Source: Amblyomma americanum
Taxonomy: Eukaryota; Arthropoda; Arachnida; Ixodida; Ixodidae
DNA length: 64,000 bases
Assembly (NCBI RefSeq): GCF_052857255.1
Contig: NC_135507.1
Location: 77,412,350 to 77,476,349 of the forward strand
Direction of reading: 5' to 3'
Of the stretch, positions 1 to 10,856 are shown in pieces. The position numbers and the translations under genes were made by a program. The notes under the pieces were generated by a model, which saw only the letters and a program-made list of their open reading frames with translations, was not told where the DNA came from and did not search any database. How positions within the stretch are numbered: the stretch's first letter is position 1; each line of letters opens with the position of its first letter.

Positions 1-385
1 TTTACTTTTTATACAGTGAACTTTTGAATAAACATGTAATTATACTCAGCTTGGTGTATCTATTTGCACTCCCTGCAGCTGTTGAAAGAAAACTGTGTGT
101 CGTCTGACAGAGCGAAAAATGATAACAGGAGGCAGAGTTTTTCTACCACACAAGCTGCGGATTCTCGATTCGAAAGTTCGCTTTCTGACGTGGCCTCTTC
201 GTGGACGTTACCAGATGGTGTACCGCCAATTATGGGCAGGACAGCCAGCTTCCGGTAGTGTCCTATAACTTTTTCTACAATTAATTTTTGTTTATTCTTA
301 ATCCAGCAGGCCCCTTTACTTGGCCCTACAGCTGGTGGGCATGCTAGATCTATGAAATAAGTGCCAAGCTACATCGAATGAAGAA
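1..385 (+). repeat. 3' end of duplicated PLK-like unit 0
   Basis: Positions 1-120 match the 3' end of unit 1 (28,980-29,100) in the same orientation, including an AATAAA at 27-32 matching the one at 28,999-29,004. The match resumes with unit 1 at 29,447-29,560, after an insertion present only in unit 1. Beyond 225 the similarity continues to unit 2 in reverse orientation, down to about 36,205. The gene body of this unit would lie to the left of the window. No coding exon is visible here. Confidence 0.75.
27..32 (+). promoter_or_regulatory. Putative poly(A) signal of unit 0
   Basis: An AATAAA hexamer sits at the position conserved in all four duplicated units (28,999-29,004 on +; 36,550-36,555 and 63,512-63,517 on -). 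That conservation supports its use as the polyadenylation signal of the PLK-like transcripts. Confidence 0.55.
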
Positions 386-454
386 GCGTAAAACGCAATC
401 ACACGGTTAACTTTAAATTTCGACATGTGAGCCGTCCTTGTTTTTCCACAGCCA

Positions 455-1378
455 TCCCCTCTTTACATTTCTTTGGCGTATCACTCTATCCTAAATCCGC
501 AAGTTGATTCGTTTAAATACTTGGGTATACTATATGACCAGCAGTTAGACTGGCAGCCCCACATCAGTAGCATTGTGTTTAAAGATGACCCTGCCCTTGG
601 TTCAGATGAACAACAGAAAATTTGGCATGCGTCACGACCCTTTGCTCTTTCTTTATAAGGCCTATGTGCGGCCAATACTTGAATTCGGCTCTGTTCCCTT
701 TTTGCGCGCCTAAAGTATAAGCATGAACCACTGTTTTTTATGGGGCGTTGCGCTCTGCGCCATTGCTTAGGTCTACCGAAATCAGTGGCGAATGCTGTGC
801 TGTACTTGGAGGGGTGGATACCTGATCTAAATTTGTGGTTTCAGCTTCTTACTGTGCGGATGTTTTTAAGGTCATTGGAGCCTGTCCCTGGATTGGCTAA
901 CCCCATATTTACAATGAACCCATCTCTACTCTTTTGTGCTTTTTGGCCTAGGTATAGGCTTACTCAGGGTTTGTTCACTAATTCCCTGCTGTCAAAAATT
1001 TGTGTTTCAATAAATTCGGCAGTACCAGTTATCCACCGCCGCGCTGATGCTGTAGTCTGCGTTGATTGCACCCTCCCAGGCAATGCTAAAAATCTGCCTA
1101 CTAGTATATTAAATGGGCTTATTGATGAGTACCTTGATAATTTTCCTAACCATACTGCCTTTTTTACAGACGCCTCCCACAAAATGAAAAGGCAGCCATT
1201 GGCATTTACCCAATGGCTCTTGATTGGAGTTATTTATTTCCTGCCCCTCACTATACCCTTATTTTTGTCGCCGAGTTTCTGGCCATTGAGTTGGCCTTAA
1301 TAAAGATTCCCTGCAGTTTCTCTCAGGTTATTACACTTTCAGACAGCCTTTCCGTCTTGACAGCGCTCGAGAAATCTC
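455..1378 (+). pseudogene. Non-LTR retrotransposon fragment: RT 3' domain plus RNase H (I-group-like)
   Basis: Translation shows the post-catalytic part of a LINE reverse transcriptase (FKYLGILYDQQLDWQPHIS near 505-570; HCLGLPKSVANAVLYLEGW near 755-815). An RNase H domain follows, with FFTDAS near 1,160, AEFLAIELAL near 1,272-1,300 and TLSDSLSVLTALEKS near 1,335-1,380, which carry the catalytic D, E and D. The frame changes between the RT part and RNase H and again near 1,185, so no continuous protein is possible. The 5' end (endonuclease and catalytic RT) is missing. RNase H downstream of RT is typical of the I group. An RTE fragment in opposite orientation abuts it. Confidence 0.75.
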
Positions 1379-2450
1379 TCTCCAATTAACCCTGTCCTTT
1401 GCCAGCGGCGCCCACTGTATATCAGCAAACTTCTTAATCTCATACACCCACCTAACTTTCAGCCGCCCCCGCTACGCTTACCTTCTTTTGGAATCCACTC
1501 CGCTACCCTTAAGGACCAGAAGTTATCCTGCCTTCGCATAACATGGCCTGCGCGAGCCGATTTCTTCCTCTTGATTTCGACTAGGATGTCATTAAGCCGC
1601 GTTTGTTCCCTCCCACTCTGCCCGCTTCCGATCTCTTAAGATTACACCTGTTATTTTTCTTTCCATGGCTTGTTCCGTTGTCTTTAACTTAAGCCGAACC
1701 CTTTTCGTTAACCTCCACGTTACTGCCCCGTAGGTGAGTACCAGTAAGATACATCTGCTCTCTTAATGGATATTGGTAAACTGCCATTAATGATCTGAGA
1801 GAATCTGCTATATGCGCTCCACCTCATTCTTATCCGAGCTATTTCCCTCTCATGATCCGGATCAGCGGTCATTACGTGTCCGAAGTAGGCATGTTCCATT
1901 ACCACTTCCAGCACCTCACTACCAATTGTGAACCGCTGTTCTCTTGCTAGACTGTTGAACATTACTTTGGTTTTCTGCATGTTAATTTTTAGACCGACCG
2001 TACTGCGCTGCCTGTCTAACTGATTGATCATGATTTGCAGTTCACCTCCTGAGTGACTCAGCAAGGCAATTTCATCAGCGAATCGCAGATTATTTAAGTA
2101 TTATCCATTAACTCTTATCCCCAGCTGTTCCCAATTCAGGCCTCGGAATACCCCTTGTAAACTGGTGGTGAACAGCTTTGGCGAGATCGTGTCTCCCTGC
2201 CTGACGCCCTTCCTTAGCGGAATTTTTTTTTTCTGACTTTAAGCAGGACTATGGTAGCTGTGCAGTTGCTATATATGTCTTCCAGTGTTTTGAAATAGCG
2301 CTCTTCTACACCCTGATTCCGCTATGCCTGTACGACTGGTGAGGTTTCAAGTGAGTCGAATGCTTTCTCGTGATCAATGAAGGCTATATACAGGGGTTGG
2401 TTATGTTCTGCGCAGTTCTTTGTCACCTTATTGATAGCGTGAATATGACC
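1378..2450 (-). pseudogene. RTE-clade LINE fragment (reverse transcriptase and 3' region)
   Basis: Read on the minus strand, it begins near 2,445 with RT motif A (LYIAFIDHEKAFDS), followed by KGVRQGDTISPKLF near 2,195-2,155. The catalytic box reads FADE instead of FADD (near 2,075). The RTE-typical tail VMTADPDHEREIARIRMRW then lies near 1,870-1,810. Several stops and frame changes interrupt it. The 3' part matches the element at 60,730-61,352 on the plus strand, but this copy lacks the GAT-repeat tail. Both ends are truncated and the D-to-E change in the active site is a further inactivating lesion. Confidence 0.8.
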
Positions 2451-2469
2451 TATTCATACGGCTAAACCG

Positions 2470-2660
2470 GATCAACCACGTCATGATAAGCGGTCGAAGC
2501 CATTGGCTGGAGGGGCTCTTTTGAAAGACACCTGCGCCTTTGTTCTTCTTTTATATCCGACAATAGCGTGATATCGCAGGGAACTGAAGGTGAGTGGGAA
2601 AGACATCTGCCGCTTTGTTCTTAAGTTGCATCCGACTACAGTATCACAATGCGAAAAGGT
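2470..2660 (+). repeat. Dispersed repeat, two degenerate cores
   Basis: Two copies (2,500-2,575 and 2,590-2,645) of a core recur at 9,385-9,455, 26,960-27,180, 34,960-35,040 and 35,490-35,560. The pattern is a 'ggctggaagggg' start, then a 'gggaaa.ctgcc' middle, then 'ttgagttgtatccgactata' at the end. The family is not identified. It looks like a short non-autonomous element. Confidence 0.5.
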
Positions 2661-4570
2661 GTGCGTCTGCCTGCAGAAGCACCGCCCGTCTGCTGCCTCC
2701 CCACCGCATCCTCCTATAGCTATGAGGAGTTGCCCACCTTCCGGGAGCCCCGATATAATACCGCGACCCCGTTCATTTTCACCCTCCAAAAGCCCCATCG
2801 ATCAACTATCCACCTCTACTCTCTACAAGGAACGCCCACCACCAAGCCACCAACGACCTCCTTCCAACCATAGTGGCCCGTGCAGCAGAGGAACGACAAA
2901 GCTGAAGCGAAATGAAATTGAAAGGCCATTTCACCGCCCCAACTAGCTATGGCGCTTCCCATCCGCCCATCGCCACTTTCGACATCCTTCTACCTTCAAA
3001 CTCTATAGTCGTGTACAACTCAAGAAGCGGCTGTACCCAACAAAAGACGCCCTCCCAGCCAATGGCGTCGGCTTCTTCCCACGAGCCACTAGCCTGACAA
3101 TGTAGGGAGCGGCGCCATTGGCTAGAATTGGAATTGGAGAGGCATGAGAGAGGAATTTGCAATGCATTGGGCATATTCAGGTTGATAATGATGATGATGA
3201 TAATAATAATAATGGTGATGATGCCACGCGACTATCCGCGCCTTGCCGCAGCTGCGCGTTGACCAGAGGGCACTCCCTCACCTGGCCGTATCGAATCACG
3301 TGACGCTGGGGTGCGGAGCCGACAGAATCTCGCAAATGCCGGAAATTGCGTGACGCGCCATTCGCTATATGAAAACGTAAGGCGTGTGATTCCTTCATGT
3401 GATTACCTTAACTGAGCTTTCGCCCGGCTTGCTAGGTTCAGCCGGGTTGAACCGCAGCTAACTTTTTGTAGCGAAAAGCTCCACTTCTCGATTGCAAACC
3501 TGAAGGTCAAATGACGCATGGGTTTGAGTTCTGGCTCGCCGCACGTGTGGCTGAGACGTCATAACACGTGACTGGTACCGTTCGTTCCACAGCTGCGCTG
3601 ACCGCGGCTCAGGCCAATCGCTCTCAGAAGTTGCGCCACGTGACTAACCACGTAATTCGCTCTTGCTGATTAAAGGCCAGAGCTCACCGCCTAGACACCC
3701 CCCAACCACAAATGTGAGCCCGTAAAGACAGCATCGCAACCGTCGCAACAACAACAGACACCACAGAAGGCGAGGTGGCTTCCTGGCCCTACGGGAAGGG
3801 AATCTATAGGAGCTCTCACCAATCTGGCGAGGGCTCCTTGTGACCGGGTGCATCTGTTGTTAAATCGTCGTCATCGCTTCAGATGACGCGGATGTTGCGA
3901 CTTTCCTCTCACATATCACCACAACTTGTTGGGCTAGTTGGTCAGCCATGATTTCAGAAGAACCAGCGCCAACCAGTCGTCCTCCTCCTTTCTTGTTCGT
4001 TGTCCTTGATTGCGTTGGGTCTTCTGAGTTCTCACATCTCTTTTGCCTCTCCTACTGCCTGCACGTGGCAGCAATTGTGGCCCAGCTTGAGCCACTGGGC
4101 AGTCCCGTGCCCTTTCCTTTCCATTCTTCCAGAAGTGGCTACAACAGACTAACCACCGCGGCGGTGATGGGGGTGCTGGTGGTTACGACTTTGTTGTCAC
4201 GAAATCAAATGGATTCGTAGGGGCTGGAGCGAGTCCAGGCTCACCTCAGTCGGGGGCGATCTGTTGAGCTCGCGTGATGAGGGCCAACTGCGTTGTTTTT
4301 CTCGAACTGGGCAAGATCTTGCTCATTCCCATTCCTCTGCCGAGGGAGCTGGCAAGAGTGTCGTCGCGGTGAGTTTGCTGGCGCATTCACGTATTGTATG
4401 GTGTTGCGGGGCGTGCGTCCCGTCACCATAGCGCGGGCATGCAGGGTCGTATTTACCGTTTGTCAATAATCGGCAGGGGCAAAGAATGACTTTTGTTTGT
4501 AGACGTCTGAGTGATCTGGCTTGCGCCCTGTCCACGTCTGGGTGAGGTGTGGGATAGTGCATCTTAGCTC
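2660..4570. other. No recognisable gene; short GAT/AAT tract
   Basis: Open frames here are short and overlapping on both strands and match nothing I recognise. The only clear structure is a GAT- and AAT-type simple repeat at about 3,182-3,222, which may be the tail of a lost RTE or SINE copy. Confidence 0.5.
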
Positions 4571-4571
4571 C

Positions 4572-4882
4572 CCCGCCGCGGTGGCTCAGTGGTTAGGGCG
4601 CTAAACTACTGATCCGGATTTCCTGGGTTCAAACTCCACCGCGGCGGCTGCGATTTTATGGACGAAAAACGCTAAGGCGCCCGTGTGTTGTGCGATGTCA
4701 GTGCACGTTAAAGATCCCCAGGTGGTCGAAATTATTCCGGAGCCCTCCACTACGGCACATTCTTCCTTTCCTCTTTCACTCCCTTCCTTATCCCTCCCCT
4801 TACGGCGCGGTTCAGGTGTCCAACGGTATATGAGACATATACAGCGCCATTTCCTTTCTCCAAAAAACCAATTATTATTATT
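4572..4882 (+). repeat. tRNA-derived SINE (Ruka-like), full length
   Basis: The tRNA-like head carries an A box (TGGCTCAGTGG, 4,582-4,592) and a B box (GGTTCAAACTC, 4,626-4,636). A body shared with the other SINEs here follows (caggtggtcgaaattattcc, 4,719-4,738), then a short ATT-repeat tail at 4,870-4,882. It is the first of four SINE pieces alternating in orientation up to 5,731. Confidence 0.85.
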
Positions 4883-4989
4883 AGTTCCGCCTTTCTCCTT
4901 TCCCTTACGGCGCAGTTCGGGTGTCCACCAAGACATGTGAGACAGCTACTGCGTCATTTCCTTTCAAAAATGTGAATTGTAAATTGTTG

Positions 4990-5160
4990 TTGAGGAAGCG
5001 AAATGGCGCAGTCTCACATCTAGGCGGACACCTAAACCGCGCCGTAAGAGAGAGAACGGGTAAAGGAGGAAGTGACAGAAGGATGGAAGAAAGAGGTGCC
5101 ATACTGGAGGGCTCCGGAATAATTTCGAGCACCTGGCGATCTTTAGCGTGCACTGACCAA
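4990..5160 (-). repeat. SINE fragment lacking the tRNA head
   Basis: The minus strand carries the SINE body (rc of 'cctccagtatggcacct' and the 'gtgcacgctaaagatcgcc' block). The A and B boxes are absent, so the 5' end is truncated. It faces the plus-strand SINE at 4,572-4,882. Confidence 0.7.
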
Positions 5161-5221
5161 TTTTTGTTTTCAGTTTTGCCGTGTTCTTGTAGTTTAATGA
5201 AAATAATAGTTTATAGGAAAC

Positions 5222-5420
5222 ACAAGGCGCCCGTGTTCTGTGGTATTAAAGATCCACAGGTGGTCTAAAATATTTCGGAGCCCTCCACTACGGCAGCTCT
5301 CTATTTCTTCTTTCAATACCACTTTCCTACTTTCTCTTACGGTGCGGTTGGGGTGTCCACCGACATTACGCAATAACTGCACCGTTTCCTTTCCTCAAAC
5401 AACCTATTTTATAATAATAG
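5222..5420 (+). repeat. SINE fragment lacking the tRNA head
   Basis: The plus strand carries the SINE body from 'aaggcgcccgtgttctgtgg' through 'ggagccctccactacggcag' to an ATA/ATT-rich tail at 5,408-5,428. It abuts the following SINE tail to tail. Confidence 0.7.
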
Positions 5421-5424
5421 TAAT

Positions 5425-5731
5425 AATTGGTTTTGGGGGAAAGGAAATGGCGCACTATCTGTCTCATATATCGTTGGACACCTGAACCGCGCCGTAAGGG
5501 AAGGGATAAGGAGGGAGTGAAAGAAGAATGGAAGAATGAGGTGCCGTAGTGGAGGGCTCCGGAATAATTTCGACCACCTGGGGATCTTTAACATGCACTG
5601 ACATCGCATAGCACACGGGCGCCTTAGCGTTTTTCCTGCATAAAAACGCAGCCGTCGCGGTCGGGTTCGAACCCGGGAACTCCGGATCAGTAGTCGAGCG
5701 CCCTAACCACTGAGCCACCTCGGCGGGTCAC
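5425..5731 (-). repeat. tRNA-derived SINE (Ruka-like), full length
   Basis: On the minus strand the A box lies at 5,707-5,717 and a perfect B box (GGTTCGAACCC) at about 5,663-5,673. The standard body and an A/T-rich tail near 5,425 follow. With the element at 4,572 it forms a long inverted repeat that could fold back in RNA. Confidence 0.85.
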
Positions 5732-5734
5732 ATC

Positions 5735-6235
5735 CGACACGCAGAGTGGATCAACACTGAGGACACCCTTGGTAGCGACCACTGCATACCGAACACTGTA
5801 GTTTACACTCGACCCTTACGTCGCCCCCTTGCAACAGCCAAACTTCCCGACTGGAATGCTTTCCACCAGGCCCTCCCAGTAACTTCTTTCTAGAAGCAAG
5901 ACTACTCAACTTGGGCACACGGACTCATGCAAACACTCTGTTCACACGAAAATCAGATCCAGCTTACGGAGCGTGCATCGGACGTGGATAACCACCTGAT
6001 ACACCTTTGGGAAGCTCGCCGCAGCCTCACTAAACGATGGCTGCGGCAAAAACAATCGTAAGCTCAGCACTCGCATCTCTGACCTCACCAAGCAAGCTGC
6101 CGAGTATGCTGCCCAGCTCGCTGAAAATAACTGGGTAGATAGGTGCAACAGCGCAGCAAGACAGATGTCAAGCCGCAACACTTCGTGGCTCTTTAGGAGT
6201 CTCATAGACCCCACACAAACACTCTTCCTGAGGCC
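5735..6235 (+). pseudogene. LINE fragment: end of EEP endonuclease and linker
   Basis: The start reads EWINTEDTLGSDHCI, containing the SDH motif that closes the exonuclease-endonuclease-phosphatase domain of non-LTR retrotransposons. A degraded linker before RT follows, readable in shifting frames (KLPDWNAFHQAL, then NNWVDRCNSAARQMSS). Stops and frameshifts are frequent. RT itself is missing. I-group origin is likely but not certain. Confidence 0.6.
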
Positions 6236-6503
6236 CTAGGGTTTAAAGATATCTACAGTCATGGAAGTAAGTCTGCGGTGGAAATTAGCAAAAAGCGATT
6301 GGAAGATTGGTGGATCAAAAGAAGAGAGGTGACATAAAGTTAAAAGTGTAGGACGACGTATTTAAAGAAAATGGCGAATTTTATTAACTTACAACAGAGT
6401 TCAAGAAAAATAAAGGGAAAAAGCTGATCATGGTGGAAACTGCCATCACCCCGTTTAAAGGGGACGCGTCTACCTTCCGTTCATCCAACCATCCATCCAA
6501 GGC
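6236..6503 (+). repeat. LINE 3' terminus with short ATCC tail
   Basis: Translation gives LGFKDIYSHGS then KKRLEDWWIKRRE and a stop. This is the same C-terminal signature (LGFKD, R-L-x-DWW-x-K-x-RE) as the LINE at 58,110-58,541. The 3' UTR ends in degenerate ATCC repeats (6,480-6,500). It was joined secondarily to the unrelated endonuclease fragment upstream. Confidence 0.6.
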
Positions 6504-9090
6504 AAATGCAGAAGCCTACATGTACCCCCTTGCTTAAAGCAGCCTAAAACGGCCATCAAACACAGTGGGCTGCGAATTCTGGCCGCCATTTTGTTCCCCA
6601 ACACCTGCTATTGTATTGGCAGGGTAGCCGAGGCTGGAGTAAAGCCCCTCCGTGACGTTCTCTGTGGACCAGGCTTTAGGCTGGAGGACAATCTCACAAA
6701 AGAGCACAAAGGGGATTGGGTGGGTGGGCTTGGGAGCATTCTGTAGAGGACCCTGTTCCCAGAAGAAAATAAAGGAAAGCCTGAGTGCACTGCTGAGGGG
6801 GGAATTGTCTAGACACCCACGCCCATATCCAACACCCTCTAGAGAATTTGAGGCCTGAGTACTCCTCCCGTGGCGTCACGAAAAAAGGCCCGCAGTAACC
6901 GCCACTTGTAATGGAATTTGTGGAATCGCGGCTGGGATCACCTAGCAGAAATAAGCATCCAAAATTCAATCCACACTTTTTCTTCTGCTAAACGCTAGAA
7001 TAAAGAGCAGGCACTTTACGAGACATCTATTTAGAGGCAATAGCCATTAACCAGCTTTGTAAAGGTTGTTTATAGATACTAATGTCAGCAACTCTGTCGC
7101 GTTCTCGTCTTTATCAGTAAACGTTTATCTTTGTATATTACTTTAAATAAATTTACCTCTGTTTTAAAACCTTTCCCTTCCTTATTTCTATACCTACAAT
7201 TTTATGGAGCGCAGCTATACTGAGAAATGAAACACACTTGATTCGCTTCACAGCTGCGTATGTAGGTTTATTGGGTACAAATGTATTTATTATAATTTTG
7301 CTCTCAAGACAAATATATACACTTCCGCTGTCCACCTAAATACAACATAGCAAGCAGATGTCTTCGTTTGCGCATTTAGGACTTCGACAGAGGCCGACGC
7401 AGCTGTTCTCTATGCTCGTAAGTAGCTCCACCGCCGATTTCTTGCTGTTTTGCTACAGAGAGAATAGAGAAAGTGTCGGTGTCTTTACAAAGTAAACTGT
7501 CATGATAAAGTCAGCTTTTCCTGCAACTTCATAATTGATGCCAGGAGCTTGGTCTTCAATATTTGCAGTAAATTAGACATTCATTTCCTTAGATAATATG
7601 CCAGAATTATTGTGCTGGTTACATATTCTGTCAAGTTAATAATCTTATCGACTTCCTGCTCTTTGCAAAATACTTCGGCAGACTCTTCAAGCACTTCTTT
7701 CAAAGCAGCAGCATCAAGACGCGTTCGCTTCGAGGCGAGGACATCCCTTGAGGTGCATGGCTTAGAAAGAACAGACGGGCAATCTGGAAGCTTTGTTGGG
7801 ATTGTGGCTGTGCGAAAGCGGCGCAGTTGTGGTGATCTCTGTAAGCTCGTCGATGTGGTGGCCGTCTCGAACGAGTGAAGTTCGCAAACCTAGAGGGAAG
7901 TTCAATTTTCTTTAAAAAGCAGCGGTAACTTATCAAGAGAGCTATCTCTTGAAATTCTGGGTTCGCTGCATACAACTGCAACAACATCATTCTGGTTTAC
8001 AGACACTTTTCTACAATGCAGCGCTGTCTATCCTATTTTTCAGAACATGCCTATCCTATTTTTCAGAACATGGTATTATTTAGAGACGTTTCAAACATCT
8101 TACTTTTGCGGTGACGGAACGAAATTTCCTCGTGGTATAGCCCTAATGCAGGCGTTCTATTCTTCACCCTGGGGCGACTGCAAAACGTGGTTTTTGGGCC
8201 CCGATTTGCAATTAATCCGGCAATTGGGCACGCAGCACTTGTTAGGCATATTCTGGGAGGAGGGCAATCCACATTTCGCTCCAATGAATGCACTAGCACA
8301 TCACCTCGACGGACACGCAACCGCAAGCGCAGCACAAGGTGTAGACTCTGCATGCACGGTCAGCGTACAGAAAAAAAGTGCGTTCGGAAGCATGTCGCGA
8401 CGTGCCAAGACTTTGCTTTCCCCGAGGCAATCAAAAGAGTGTCACGAGTTTGGCGAACCGATCGCATTGTCGTCGCTGTCATCGCCCACTCCGACTTCTC
8501 GGAATAGGCGGGGTTCACCATTGTATACCTTCATGGCCTCATCTGCAACACCCCCACATAGCCCGTAGCTTCGAAACGTGCCGCACTGAAATTCTATGTA
8601 GTCCTCTTTTGCGTGACATAGTTCAGGGGAGGAAGGAACAGCCAGCAGGCCTTAAGTTCTTTAGAGGGTGTTGCCATATCTCCCCTCTCCGCCCGCCCCC
8701 TCTCCCCCCCCCCCCCCAAGCTTTTCTTAAGGATGCTGCAGCCAGAGGAGCTTGCAAGGCGGCATTGCGCCTTTTCTAAGAGTAGCACAGCACAGCGCGA
8801 TGTCAAAAGCTGCTGTCAGCTGACCAGCAATCAGCCCCTCTTTCTCCGGCGCCATATCCCCAGGGCACACAAAAGTGGAAGTAACTGTTGGCACCCTATA
8901 TAAAAGCAGCTCACTGTGCTATTCTAGTTGGGGGTCAATATGGCACGGTTTCTAAGAAAGCAGCAGAACTGGCAACACTGAAGTTTAGGGGGCATCAGCA
9001 AGGGGTATATCAAAGGATGTCCCCACTCTAAGCAAGGCGCTACATAAACGCGCCCTACAGCGTACCAGTAAGCGAGAAATGTCAAATGGC
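6504..9090. other. No confident gene; possible degraded transposase
   Basis: No recognisable exon is seen. At 8,300-8,400 (+) one frame reads TRCRLCMHGQRTEKKC then ATCQ, a cysteine/histidine cluster placed after a basic stretch, loosely like the C-terminal zinc domain of piggyBac transposases. A poly-C run lies near 8,705-8,719. I would not call a gene here. Confidence 0.35.
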
Positions 9091-10856
9091 CTTGTCCCAG
9101 CGGGATTCAGCGACGTGCCGCCAAGGTGTGTCCGCTAGGTCTGGCAACCAGCCCACTCTTCCCAACGTTTTGTTAGGATGGCGAGAATACTTCCGGCTGC
9201 TGTAAATTTCTCTCTCATTGTGACCGATTTCTATGACGCCATGATTAATCCGATTAAGTCCTAGTTTTTTCTGATTTTATTGCCATCCCCTGCGATTTAA
9301 CCCTGGCCAGTCTAATGTGACCGGACTACGGAGAGAGGGTGAGAATGAGTCAAGGGTGCACAGTTGTCAAGGGGGAAAATCAGATACCATCGGCCGGAAG
9401 GCCTCCTTTGAAAAGGCAATTGCCCATTGATTCTTCAGTTGTATGCGACTGCAGTTAGTTTATCGTTCGTGTTAGACGAGCTGAGAATGGAACGGGAGAA
9501 ATTAGAGAGACGGGGGTTACCAGAGCTTGCTCTAGTAACATTGGGTCGGCAGGCGTGGACAAGAGCTCGTTTTCATCAGATTACTGCTTCCGAGCGTTTC
9601 AGCAGCTTTTCTTCACCCAGTGCGTTGCCTGGTTTTTTTTATCCATCGTGTCCGCTTACGCATGCTACCGCAGAACAGTTTGTACAGACGTGTGAACACG
9701 TGAGGCACGGGCCGCCGACCAATCGACCGTCGTGTGAATGGGCCTTCATACGGGCTGACGCCCTACAAAAATTATCTTTCGTACGGCCGGTCTGCAAATG
9801 CCCGCCTCTAAACTGGTTGAAATCAAACCACCACCTCCTTCAGCGCATGCGCAAAAGACAGATGACAACAGCTGTCAAGCAAGCACGTAGCACGTAGATG
9901 GCGGAGTACGGATCTCGTGGAACCGGGTCTCGCCTACGTCACCCACATGCGTTTGCTTTGAACGAGTTTTCTAGGCAGCGGAAGTGCCTGGCCTCATTCC
10001 TCCAAGCGCACTTCATCTTGAGAAAAGAGCGGATTTTCGTCTGTGGCTTCACCGCGTTCATTGTCGTCTCAGGGAAAATCCCCGCTGCCACTCGCCTATC
10101 TCCCTTACCCGCTTCAGTTTAGTTCGGGCGCTGTGTCTCAGGTTGGAGTCACCGGCGATAAGCACGCGTGTACTCCCTTCCTCTATCTCACTTTCGTCCA
10201 CCCTCTTGCTGTTTCCACCACCATTATGGCTTTGTCCCTTCTCAGACTCTTGGCTCTGACCTCATCTTTGGGCTTTTTACTGTTAATCTCCTAGGTATCA
10301 CTGCCTTCCTTATAAGTCACTTTTTCACAACCGCTCTTGATTCATGCCTTCTGACCTATTTTCTCTAAGAGAACTCGAGCCTATTCCATGCTCGTGTTCT
10401 GCACTGGCATGTCCGCCATGTTCATTTACAGTGCCGGAAGCGGCCATGCTTTCCTCCATTTCTGGTCACCTTTCCCGGAGTATTCGGTTCTCCCCAGTCT
10501 CCCTATTCCAGCTACGTTTCCAGGGCATCCACACACGACTCTAGTGTGGGGTTTTCACTGTCTATCCTGATAAGCTGAGCACACAATACCTGCACACGAA
10601 TACTTCACAGTTTTAAACGAAGTGATTATTGCTACCAGAAAAATGATTAAAATGTGCACAGGCTCTGACACACCGCGTGAAAACACGTGGTCAGATAAAT
10701 TCTGAAATGTACGTTTCTCTCAAGTAAGACAAAGCACGAAACACATACGACGCAAGAACGTACTTTTCAAACTATGAGCCAACTTGCCCTAACGAAATTA
10801 ATAATCGATAAATTTGGTCATGGGTAAACGTTGACTCCCGCCTGGAAAACGACTAA
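9090..10856. other. 5' flank of PLK-like copy 1
   Basis: This block matches 49,905-51,815 inverted. A short frame ending at a shared stop (10,168-10,368; 50,416-50,622 on -) stays open in both copies but has no ATG, so I do not call it a gene. A core of the dispersed 'ggctgg...gtatccgacta' repeat occurs at 9,385-9,455 and in the paralogue at 51,300-51,400, so it predates the duplication. The promoter should lie in this block or in the mobile element that follows; I see no clear TATA box. Confidence 0.5.

Noticed and set aside
4572..4660. tRNA gene
   Set aside because: A and B boxes are present, but the sequence continues into a SINE body and the cloverleaf is imperfect. The same head recurs at several sites.
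8187..8507. piggyBac transposase C-terminus
   Set aside because: Only a loose cysteine pattern (CRLC ... C ... C); no DDD-domain text nearby.
8047..8568. 173-codon open frame on the plus strand
   Set aside because: No recognisable domain and no splice context. Two other frames overlap it with equal coding-like appearance.
10168..10368. Small conserved gene in the 5' flank (also at 50,416-50,622)
   Set aside because: The frame is open in both units, but it begins at a GTG, shows no domain, and the surrounding non-coding sequence looks equally similar.
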